A stretch of 26,935 nucleotides of DNA from a virus. Location: positions 1 through 26,935 of the IMG/VR virus record IMGVR_UViG_3300028883_000121. One strand, given 5' to 3'. Positions 21,570-26,935 of the stretch are shown piece after piece. Position 1 is the first letter of the stretch, and each line of letters opens with the position of its first letter. The position numbers and the translations under genes are program-made. Under the pieces are notes generated by a model. The model worked only from the letters and a program-made list of their open reading frames with translations. It had not been told where the DNA came from and did no database searches.

Positions 21570-21632
21570 CTTTAGTGGTTTTTACCATTACTTAAAAGTC
21601 AGGTCGTGTTCATCATGTGCTTGGCTTTTTTG
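21570..21632 (+). ncRNA. Small RNA candidate 1 (about 60 nt, two hairpins)
   Basis: Hairpin 1: TAGTGGT 21573-21579 with ACCATTA 21584-21590 around a TTTT loop. Hairpin 2: AAAAGTCAGG 21594-21603 with CTTGGCTTTT 21620-21629 (ten pairs, three wobble), followed by T residues to 21631, an intrinsic terminator. No ORF of useful length fits. With the promoter above, this is a complete small transcription unit. Confidence 0.6.
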
Positions 21633-21659
21633 TTTATTAAAAATAAAGTAGTATATTAG
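21630..21659 (+). promoter_or_regulatory. Promoter of small RNA 2
   Basis: TTG 21630-21632 lies in the T run of the first terminator; then a 19-base spacer and TATATTAG at 21652-21659. The 11-base string GTATATTAGCA is repeated at 21771, before the sigma-like gene. Confidence 0.55.
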
Positions 21660-21665
21660 CAGCTT

Positions 21666-21751
21666 AGCAATGAGTTCTCAAGTATTCATTTCTTAATTAG
21701 TTTTATTATTTATCTAGGAAGCCCCTGCAATTAATTTTGTGGGGGTTTTTT
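21666..21751 (+). ncRNA. Small RNA candidate 2 (about 85 nt)
   Basis: Runs from the promoter at 21652 to an intrinsic terminator: GCCCCTGCAA 21721-21730 with TTGTGGGGGT 21737-21746 and a T run to 21751. The upstream half can form only a weak stem (AATGA/TCATT), so it may be single-stranded and able to pair with a target. Confidence 0.55.
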
Positions 21752-21770
21752 ATTATATAAGAAACTTTTT

Positions 21771-21781
21771 GTATATTAGCA
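21771..21781 (+). promoter_or_regulatory. Promoter of the sigma-like gene
   Basis: TATATTAG at 21772-21779, the second copy of GTATATTAGCA, 21-28 bases before ATG 21800. The -33 position falls in the T run of the terminator of small RNA 2. Confidence 0.5.
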
Positions 21782-21799
21782 ACGTCTATGTAAACGAAC

Positions 21800-22354
21800 A
21801 TGGAGATACGACAAGAGGTTTTAGATATTCTAAACGACAATAAATGGCGTTTAATGTGTTATAAGTTCTGCAAAGATGAACTTCACTTTGCTGACGACCT
21901 CTATCAAGAATTTGCACTAGCACTACTTGAGACTTCACCAAAGAACATAGACGACCTAATCAATAAGAACCTTTTAGAGTTATACTCGTATCGCATCTTA
22001 AAGAATATGTGGTGCAGTAATACATCAGCATTCTATGTAAAGTTTAGAAAGCGTCAACAGTTAGACGTAGATAGATACATAGACATAAACACAGACGATA
22101 GGTCTAAGCAACAGATAGAGCTATATAATGAACTAATGGACATCTTTCATAAGTCTTATGCTAATGCTAAGAAAAGTGAGGAGATGCTATATGAACGCAT
22201 GACTAGAATATGGTTAGACGTTGGATCATTTAGAAAGATGGAAGAAGAACTAGGAATTAATCATCAAACTTGTTACAGATATGTTAAAAGATTTAGAGAT
22301 GCTGTTAAGTCCAGCTATAATAAGTTATCTATGGCTACTGACTCCCCTGAGTAG
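21800..22354 (+). CDS. Sigma-70-like RNA polymerase sigma factor
   Basis: 184 aa, the size of an ECF sigma factor. Region 2 is seen at about residues 14-88: a hydrophobic helix, then ADDLYQEFALALLE (31-44), which corresponds to the DLvQE core-binding motif. A helix YSYRILKNMWCSNTSAFYVK follows, matching the -10 recognition helix plus the basic KFRKR. The C-terminal helix-turn-helix at about 142-170 (SFRKMEEELGINHQTCYRYV) fits region 4, which reads the -35 element. I infer that it directs host RNA polymerase to phage late promoters such as the GTTACAA motif. It has its own promoter downstream of two small RNA candidates. Divergent, so a non-sigma DNA-binding role is possible. Confidence 0.65.
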   Translation: MEIRQEVLDILNDNKWRLMCYKFCKDELHFADDLYQEFALALLETSPKNIDDLINKNLLELYSYRILKNMWCSNTSAFYVKFRKRQQLDVDRYIDINTDDRSKQQIELYNELMDIFHKSYANAKKSEEMLYERMTRIWLDVGSFRKMEEELGINHQTCYRYVKRFRDAVKSSYNKLSMATDSPE

Positions 22355-22556
22355 TTTGGCCTATTTCTATGCAGACAAGATAAGGATAAGCGATAAGCGA
22401 ATAAAGCCTTTAATGTTTGTAGCGGGTAAATTAGATTGTAACCATTGCGTTCCTTTTTGGCTTGCACTTTGTTTAAATTATGATAGTAACTATTTGCTTT
22501 TAAGTATGTTTATCAGTATATTAGTAACGAAATTAACTATTAAATATATAACGTGA
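22299..22556 (+). CDS. Membrane protein, CxxC-containing
   Basis: 85 aa from ATG 22299 (91 aa from 22281). Two or three hydrophobic segments: LLSPAIISYLWLLTPLSSLAYF near the start, then a region with KPLMFVAGKLDCNHCVPFWLALCL, and LLLSMFISILVTKLTIKYI. The DCNHC pair followed by FWLALC resembles small DUF1360-type membrane proteins of Bacteroidota phages. It overlaps the sigma-like gene by 56-74 bases in another frame, which is much for this genome. Function unknown. Confidence 0.55.
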   Translation: MLLSPAIISYLWLLTPLSSLAYFYADKIRISDKRIKPLMFVAGKLDCNHCVPFWLALCLNYDSNYLLLSMFISILVTKLTIKYIT

Positions 22557-22654
22557 TGGATAATCAAGAAGATAAAATGACAAAGGTACAGTTAGTAACT
22601 AGCCTTATTAGTTTAGGTTTAGTAATCTATATATTTGTAACATTATTCGGATAA
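22556..22654 (+). CDS. Tiny membrane peptide (32 aa)
   Basis: ATG 22556 overlaps the previous stop (TGATG) and TAA 22652-22654 overlaps the next ATG (TAATG). A short polar N-terminus (MDNQEDKMTKV) is followed by one membrane segment (LVTSLISLGLVIYIFVTLF). Overlaps at both ends argue that it is translated. Function unknown. Confidence 0.5.
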   Translation: MDNQEDKMTKVQLVTSLISLGLVIYIFVTLFG

Positions 22655-22860
22655 TGAAAGAACTAGCAATTAAACATAGAGACTACATACTTCAATGTCA
22701 TGCTAATAACACAGCATCAAAAGGAAACATAAACCAGGAACTAAGAAAGGCTTATGTAAGAGAGACAGGAGAACACGTAGGAGGTTGTGGTAGTTGCTTA
22801 CTAAATACGGTAATACCTAAATACGTTAGATTAATAAGAGATCTTGACAATGGCAAGTGA
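22654..22860 (+). CDS. Small Cys-containing protein, unknown
   Basis: 68 aa. MKELAIKHRDYILQCHANNT followed by a charged helix and a GGCGSCLLNTVIPKY segment. The CGSC pair may bind metal with the upstream Cys. It precedes the terminase small subunit and overlaps it by 11 bases. I know similar small proteins before terminase genes in Bacteroidota phages, but not their job. Confidence 0.55.
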   Translation: MKELAIKHRDYILQCHANNTASKGNINQELRKAYVRETGEHVGGCGSCLLNTVIPKYVRLIRDLDNGK

Positions 22861-23320
22861 GTTAACAATAAAGCAAGAGAAGTTTGCACAGCTTTATGTT
22901 GAATTAGGCAGCGCATCAGAGGCATATAGGAGGGCTTATGACAAACCTAATTTAGATCCCTCCCAGTCATCAACTAGGGCTTACGAGTTGTTACAAAATA
23001 GTTACATAGCAAAAAGGGTAGAAGAACTAAGAGAAAGATTGAAAGAGAAACACGACATAAACAAGGATAGGGTTATACAGATGCTTTTGGAGGTCATAAA
23101 TGATGCAGACTGTACGTTTGAATTAGCCAAGATAAAAGAGGCAAGTAAAGACGATAGCAGGAGGTTATATAGAATGGCTCAACTAACAAAGAACAGCGAC
23201 AAGTTAAAAGCGATTGAGACACTAATTAAGATATTAGGTTTTGATAAAGATGACGACAAGCCACAAGAGAAGATACAGATAGAAATTATAAACGGTAAGG
23301 GAGATATTAAGGATGATTAA
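22850..23320 (+). CDS. terS: Terminase small subunit
   Basis: 156 aa from ATG 22850 (a TTG six bases upstream is in frame but unlikely). The N-terminus ASELTIKQEKFAQLYVELG followed by ASEAYRRAYDKPN is the Terminase_2 helix-turn-helix pattern (xLTxKQExFxxxYxxxGxAxxAxxxA), which binds the packaging site. Then comes a helical oligomerisation region (YIAKRVEELRERLKEK) and an acidic C-terminus (DKDDDKPQEKIQIEIINGKG) that would contact the large subunit. The large subunit follows only after 2.7 kb of unrelated genes, which is unusual. Confidence 0.85.
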   Translation: MASELTIKQEKFAQLYVELGSASEAYRRAYDKPNLDPSQSSTRAYELLQNSYIAKRVEELRERLKEKHDINKDRVIQMLLEVINDADCTFELAKIKEASKDDSRRLYRMAQLTKNSDKLKAIETLIKILGFDKDDDKPQEKIQIEIINGKGDIKDD

Positions 23321-24362
23321 AGTATTAGTTATAAACCCACAGTATAGCGGTGTAGATATGTATAGACTTACACCACACCAGTATTTGAATGAGGAAGAGT
23401 TTGAGGTTAACTTTACACCTACATTAGACAATGCACCTAGTAATATTCATGAAGAGTTAAGCGAGTACGATATAGTAGTATTCTCTAGGATGCTATCTAA
23501 GACAAAGGACAAGGATAACACTAAGGATATACTAGAAGCCATTAAGAAGTCTGGTGTAAAGCTCGTAATGGATTATGACGATGCATGGAGATTGCCTAAA
23601 TATCATGGACTGTATAAAGAGTTTGAAAAGGAGGGATTTAGACTAAGACAAATTAAAGCAGCAAAAGCAGCCGATGCGATAACAGTTTCAACGCCTTACC
23701 TAGAGAAGTCTATAAAGCCTTACAATAAGAATGTCCAAGTAGTTAAGAACTGCGTAGACTACAACAGCGTTCAATGGATGAAGCACAAGACTAAGAGTGA
23801 TAAACTAAGAGTAGGATTTATAGGCGCAAAGGACCATGTTAAGGATATGGAGATGATAGCGGATGAGCTTTGCAAGATAGGGGAGTTACCAAACGTGGAA
23901 CTGTACTACGGTGGATGGGCACCTGGTGAAGAGAACAACAAGATAGCGAGTTTTATGTCATGCGCTGGTGCTAGTAATATCTTTGATGTAATACCAGCTT
24001 TAGACGTTAATTGCTACGGTCAGATGTATAACCATATAGATGTTTGTCTGGCACCATTATACAAAGATGAGTTTACACAAAGTAAGAGTGAATTAAAAGC
24101 CTTAGAAGCTGGGTTTATGATGTGTGCTTTAGTAGCAAGTAATCAAGAGCCTTTTACGAATGTATGTAATGAAGATAACAGTATACTGTGTGATGGAGGT
24201 AAGGGATGGTATGAAGCAGTAAAGAGATTAAGTGAAGATAGAGACTTAGTAGCGACATTAGCAAATAGATTAAATAAAGACGTATTAGATAACTACGATA
24301 TATTGAAAGAAGCGAAAGTAAGGGAAGAGTTTTACAAGTCTCTATGTGGGAATGGGGAATAG
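23313..24362 (+). CDS. GT-B type glycosyltransferase (GT4-like)
   Basis: 349 aa. N-terminal Rossmann half: KVLVINPQYSGVDMYRL, then YDIVVFSRM and LVMDYDDAWRLP. C-terminal half: LRVGFIGAKDHVKDMEMIAD, VELYYGGW, a BIDVCLAPL-like HIDVCLAPLYKDEF, and SKSELKALEAGFMMCALVAS, with the Glu-rich motif of GT-B donor binding (ExxE-like). This resembles GT4 retaining enzymes that transfer a sugar from a nucleotide donor. No membrane segment. Target could be phage DNA, virion proteins or host surface sugars. It overlaps terS by 8 bases (ATG 23313) and is in frame with a downstream chain of overlapping small ORFs. Confidence 0.75.
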   Translation: MIKVLVINPQYSGVDMYRLTPHQYLNEEEFEVNFTPTLDNAPSNIHEELSEYDIVVFSRMLSKTKDKDNTKDILEAIKKSGVKLVMDYDDAWRLPKYHGLYKEFEKEGFRLRQIKAAKAADAITVSTPYLEKSIKPYNKNVQVVKNCVDYNSVQWMKHKTKSDKLRVGFIGAKDHVKDMEMIADELCKIGELPNVELYYGGWAPGEENNKIASFMSCAGASNIFDVIPALDVNCYGQMYNHIDVCLAPLYKDEFTQSKSELKALEAGFMMCALVASNQEPFTNVCNEDNSILCDGGKGWYEAVKRLSEDRDLVATLANRLNKDVLDNYDILKEAKVREEFYKSLCGNGE

Positions 24363-24478
24363 CAGTAGAATACTTACCTATCTTATCTTACAATGTAAGT
24401 CACAGTATAGAGGGTGTTCAGTTGTTTATTAAAGGAAATGTAGTTATGTTTGACATAAATAAAATATACTTGAATTAA
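24344..24478 (+). CDS. Tiny ORF (44 aa) after the GT-B gene
   Basis: ATG 24344 lies inside the end of the glycosyltransferase gene; TAA 24476-24478 is one base before the next ATG. Sequence MWEWGIAVEYLPILSYNVSH, then a beta-like VQLFIKGNVVMFDINKIYLN. It is a complete open frame that fills what would otherwise be a gap. Unknown; could be a small accessory or by chance. Confidence 0.4.
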   Translation: MWEWGIAVEYLPILSYNVSHSIEGVQLFIKGNVVMFDINKIYLN

Positions 24479-24479
24479 T

Positions 24480-24656
24480 ATGATTAAAAGTGAAATTATA
24501 GGGCATTTGCCTAAGAAACTAAGTAATTATGCTAGATATACGGCAAACAAACCGACCTTTAAAAGCAAGTCTGCTGCATTAAATTGGAGTAGGATGTTAG
24601 GCATTAGAATAGACAGTACAAGGTCATTATATAAAGATTTAGGATGTCCAAGATAG
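24480..24656 (+). CDS. Small basic protein (58 aa) between the glycosyltransferases
   Basis: ATG 24480 to TAG 24654-24656. Basic sequence IKSEIIGHLPKKLSNYARYT followed by KPTFKSKSAALNWSRMLGIR and RSLYKDLGCPR. It could bind nucleic acid. It overlaps the GT2 gene by 13 bases. A TATACTTG at 24465-24472, preceded by TTG at 24450-24452, is a weak promoter candidate just upstream. Confidence 0.5.
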   Translation: MIKSEIIGHLPKKLSNYARYTANKPTFKSKSAALNWSRMLGIRIDSTRSLYKDLGCPR

Positions 24657-25408
24657 CAGTAATATGTAACACCATGAACGAATACCACAAGGCCAAGATG
24701 GGTCTAGGTGTTACTCTAAGCAATGCGGGTAAAGATTACGATTTGTTTATATGGGATAACGGTAGTAAGAATGATCGTATAAAAGACCTTGTTAAATCTT
24801 TTAAGCCAAAGTTCCTGCACTACTCAGCTGAGAACGTAGGCAACCCAGTAGCTTATAATCAAATGCTATTAAGGGTAAAAGAACAAGGGTATGACTATGT
24901 TGCTATGATTGCACCTGATATTGTACTACCTAATAACTGGCTAGCACTATCTGAAAATATATACACTAGATGTAAGTTAAAAGGGTTCCTGGGTTATGAC
25001 TGGGGGTATAGACAAGAGCGTAACTTAGAGATGATTGAACAAGTACCTTTGCAGCATTCGGATAACGTGTATGGGTGTTGGTTCTTCTCAACTAAACTAC
25101 TAGACAAAGTAGGTTTTATCAATGAGGAGTACAAGATGTATGGACGTTGGGATAGTGATTGGAACTTTAGAATAAACGCTAGTGGATATAAGTCCTACTA
25201 CCTACCACCAATTGAAATGCTAAAAAGCATACATTTAACCTCAAGCTGGAAGGACAATAGCACAGAGTATAGGAAGTTTAAAGACAAGTGGCTAAGACAT
25301 AACACAGAGGTAGAGAAAAAGGAGCTCCTTAAATACGCTAAGACTAATAACTTCTATGTTGCGCCACCTAAAAAGATTAAAGAATTAGAAACTTATACGT
25401 GTCAATAG
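24644..25408 (+). CDS. GT2 family glycosyltransferase
   Basis: 254 aa, GT-A fold. N-terminal KIAVICNTMNEYHKAKM, then LFIWDNGSKNDRI, AENVGNPVAYNQML and DYVAMIAPDIVLPNNW, the last in the position of the metal-binding DxD region of inverting GT2 enzymes. The later MYGRWDSDWNFRINASGY is like the ED-containing catalytic segment (here WDSDWNFR). Size is normal for a minimal domain. No transmembrane helix. Acts presumably with the upstream GT-B enzyme on one substrate. It overlaps the next frame by 10 bases if GTG 25399 is used. Confidence 0.8.
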   Translation: MSKIAVICNTMNEYHKAKMGLGVTLSNAGKDYDLFIWDNGSKNDRIKDLVKSFKPKFLHYSAENVGNPVAYNQMLLRVKEQGYDYVAMIAPDIVLPNNWLALSENIYTRCKLKGFLGYDWGYRQERNLEMIEQVPLQHSDNVYGCWFFSTKLLDKVGFINEEYKMYGRWDSDWNFRINASGYKSYYLPPIEMLKSIHLTSSWKDNSTEYRKFKDKWLRHNTEVEKKELLKYAKTNNFYVAPPKKIKELETYTCQ

Positions 25409-25422
25409 GTAATAAAGAAGAA

Positions 25423-25944
25423 ATGAGAATCTATATAACGGGTTGTGCAAAAACTGGAACAACGCTTCTAAGACGTTTAATGAATGCTTTTGAGGGTCTG
25501 AATGTAGCAGTTGATGAAATGTCTTTAAAAAGGTTTTTAGAGAGTGAATACGATGTGGCAAAAAGAAACGCAAAACAGATATTCAGTATTGGGGTGGATG
25601 AGGATTTCATAGACGAAGCAATTAATCTAATAACTGAAAACGAAGTTAAGATACTTCATATTCATAGAAACAAAGAGGATGTATTAAAGTCCGATAATGG
25701 TTATGTCCCAGAGCAAAGGTATGACGATGTAGAAAATCAAATGGTTAGATACAAAAAACACATTACACATATTGTACATTTTGAAGAGTTAACCCACCAT
25801 CCAGATAAGGTACAAAAAGAAATTGCAGACGCATTGGGTTTAAAGATAAAACACAAATTCAGCGAATACCCAAACTTTATAGATGTTAAATCGGAGAAAA
25901 TAAACAACGGCATTTATGAGCTTAGAAAAATTGAAAAAAAATAA
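25423..25944 (+). CDS. Sulfotransferase-like protein
   Basis: 173 aa from ATG 25423 (GTG 25399 also in frame). The N-terminus MRIYITGCAKTGTTLLRRLM is the PAPS 5'-phosphosulfate-binding loop (xGxxxSGTT in sulfotransferases, here GCAKTGTT). ILHIHRNKEDVLKS holds the 3'-phosphate-binding strand with Arg and Asp/Ser, as in RxxxxxxxS of sulfotransferases, and HIVHFEELTHHPDKVQKEIA matches the FEEL motif after it. It is shorter than cellular enzymes (about 250-300 aa). Substrate unknown; the two neighbouring glycosyltransferases suggest a sugar. Confidence 0.7.
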   Translation: MRIYITGCAKTGTTLLRRLMNAFEGLNVAVDEMSLKRFLESEYDVAKRNAKQIFSIGVDEDFIDEAINLITENEVKILHIHRNKEDVLKSDNGYVPEQRYDDVENQMVRYKKHITHIVHFEELTHHPDKVQKEIADALGLKIKHKFSEYPNFIDVKSEKINNGIYELRKIEKK

Positions 25945-26032
25945 GTTTGCGGCGGTTGTAAGTGATGATGATTTATTAAAGCGCTACTCTAAAGGTATAG
26001 TAGAACACATAATAAAATTTGGCAAAGCATAA
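25916..26032 (+). CDS. Tiny ORF (38 aa) before the terminase
   Basis: ATG 25916 overlaps the sulfotransferase-like gene; TAA 26030-26032 lies 11 bases into the terminase. MSLEKLKKNKFAAVVSDDDL, then KRYSKGIVEHIIKFGKA: charged, helical. Overlap on both sides and a complete frame support it modestly. Confidence 0.4.
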   Translation: MSLEKLKKNKFAAVVSDDDLLKRYSKGIVEHIIKFGKA

Positions 26033-26935
26033 AGTACATACTACTGATGTATTTCAGAAACTATGGGCGGCCTTAAACGACCCTAAAGTACGTGGTATTG
26101 TATTGGAGGGCGGATCCCGCTCGAGCAAGTCGTGGAGTATTGCTCAAGCTTTAGTACTATACGGATACCAAAACGAGGGTTTAACTATGATGGTTGCAAG
26201 GCAGAAGTACACATGGATTAGGATGTCAGTACTGGCCACTATGCAGAATGTAATACAATCAATAGGTCTGCCTATTCACTTTACAAAGAATCCATTTAGA
26301 TACGAATGGAATAATAACGAGTTAACATTTGGAGGACTAGACACCCCACAAAAGATACATGGTGTAGAGACTGATATATTCTGGATTAACGAAGCAATAG
26401 AAGCCACTAAGGATGATTTCGACCAATTAGAGCAAAGATGTAAGGGTAAGTGGATAATGGATTACAACCCGTCAACAGATGAACATTGGATATACGATAA
26501 CGTATTAAAGCGTGATGACGTGGTGTATATTCATAGTACAGTGTTTGATAATGAGTTTGCACCAGAAGAGGTTAAGAAGAAGATACTAAGTTATGAGCCT
26601 ACGGATAAGAATATAGCAGCAGGCACAGCAGATGAGTTCAAGTGGGAAGTTTACGGACTAGGTAAGCGGTCAAGACGTGAGGGTGTTGTGTTCACTAATT
26701 GGGCAGAGTGTAAGAAGATGCCTACCGAGTATCAATGGGAAGTATACGGTATTGATTTTGGATTCACTAACGACCCTACAACAATTATAAGGGTAGTGTT
26801 TGCAGATGGCCAAATATGGCTAGATGAGTTATGCTATGAAAGGGGAATGACTAATCAGGACATTTCTAAGCGTCTTTTAAGGTTAGGAGTGACACAAAGC
26901 AAGGAAATAGTAGCAGACAGCGCAGAGCCTAAAAG
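26019..26935 (+). CDS. terL: Terminase large subunit (3'-truncated by window)
   Basis: The frame has no ATG: a stop is at 26013-26015, and TTG 26019 begins MAKHKVHTTDVFQKLW, a typical terminase start, so TTG is proposed. Walker A GGSRSSKS at 31-38, Walker B DIFWINEA at 119-126 with the catalytic Glu, and the nuclease start GIDFGFTNDPT at 244-254 with the first metal-binding Asp. It translocates DNA into the procapsid and cuts it at the end of packaging. 305 residues are inside the window; the rest of the nuclease domain lies beyond it. Confidence 0.9.
   Translation, partial: MAKHKVHTTDVFQKLWAALNDPKVRGIVLEGGSRSSKSWSIAQALVLYGYQNEGLTMMVARQKYTWIRMSVLATMQNVIQSIGLPIHFTKNPFRYEWNNNELTFGGLDTPQKIHGVETDIFWINEAIEATKDDFDQLEQRCKGKWIMDYNPSTDEHWIYDNVLKRDDVVYIHSTVFDNEFAPEEVKKKILSYEPTDKNIAAGTADEFKWEVYGLGKRSRREGVVFTNWAECKKMPTEYQWEVYGIDFGFTNDPTTIIRVVFADGQIWLDELCYERGMTNQDISKRLLRLGVTQSKEIVADSAEPK

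Noticed and set aside
26110-26126. GGATCC and CTCGAG within 15 bases, like a cloning linker
   Set aside because: They encode the Walker A segment (GGSRSSKS) of the terminase in an uninterrupted frame, so they are natural codons.
1-26935. tRNA genes, CRISPR arrays, integrase or IS elements
   Set aside because: No T-loop-like GTTCGA pattern, repeat-spacer array, or recombinase motif was seen on reading both strands; lysogeny therefore cannot be argued from this window.

Overview
The window is a stretch of a tailed double-stranded DNA phage (or prophage) of a Bacteroidota host, most likely a flavobacterium-like one. It is AT-rich. Every gene I can support lies on the + strand, and genes are packed with ATGA/TAATG stop-start overlaps. 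Start codons have A/T-rich upstream context instead of Shine-Dalgarno boxes. Several intergenic promoters match the Bacteroidota -33 TTG / -7 TAnnTTTG pattern. I saw no tRNA, rRNA, CRISPR array, integrase or insertion sequence. The window is cut at both ends: it opens inside the tail tape measure gene and closes inside the large terminase gene. The rest of the tail genes must therefore lie outside it.

Layout. (1) 1-10729, late region: tape measure C-terminus, XkdF-like prohead protease, scaffold-like protein, major capsid protein, a structural protein, two small proteins, portal, head-tail connector, and a large tail protein ending in a DUF1566 lectin-like domain. These are followed by a lysis cassette (membrane protein, holin-like protein, CHAP endolysin, unimolecular spanin) and a 3'-5' exonuclease. 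Three exact copies of GTTACAA-N11-TATATTTAT sit in front of three transcription units here. (2) 10740-18742, early/replication region: small unknown proteins, an exported glucosaminidase-like protein, a winged-helix protein, a C5 cytosine methyltransferase, a structured RNA candidate, a DnaD-like initiator containing five 11-bp iterons next to an A-rich stretch (probable origin), a T7 gp4-like primase-helicase, an HNH nuclease and a RusA-like resolvase. (3) 18743-21529: an operon of ParB-like (IbrB-like), PAPS-reductase-like (IbrA-like) and helix-turn-helix proteins. (4) 21541-22354: two tandem small-RNA candidates with their own promoters and terminators, then a sigma-70-like factor. (5) 22281-26935: small membrane proteins, the terminase small subunit, a cargo block of two glycosyltransferases, a sulfotransferase-like protein and several tiny ORFs, then the terminase large subunit.

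How it may work together (inference): host RNA polymerase reads the TAnnTTTG promoters of the early, ParB/PAPS and sigma regions. The sigma-like protein then redirects transcription to the GTTACAA-type sites of the morphogenesis region. Replication would start inside the initiator gene, as in lambda O. Capsids are filled by the split terminase. Lysis needs holin, endolysin and a spanin, so the host has a Gram-negative envelope.

Most novel: the 11-bp iteron array, the three-copy late promoter paired with a phage sigma-like gene, the compact small-RNA loci, one with a possible pseudoknot, and the glycosyl/sulfo-transferase cargo between the two terminase genes.
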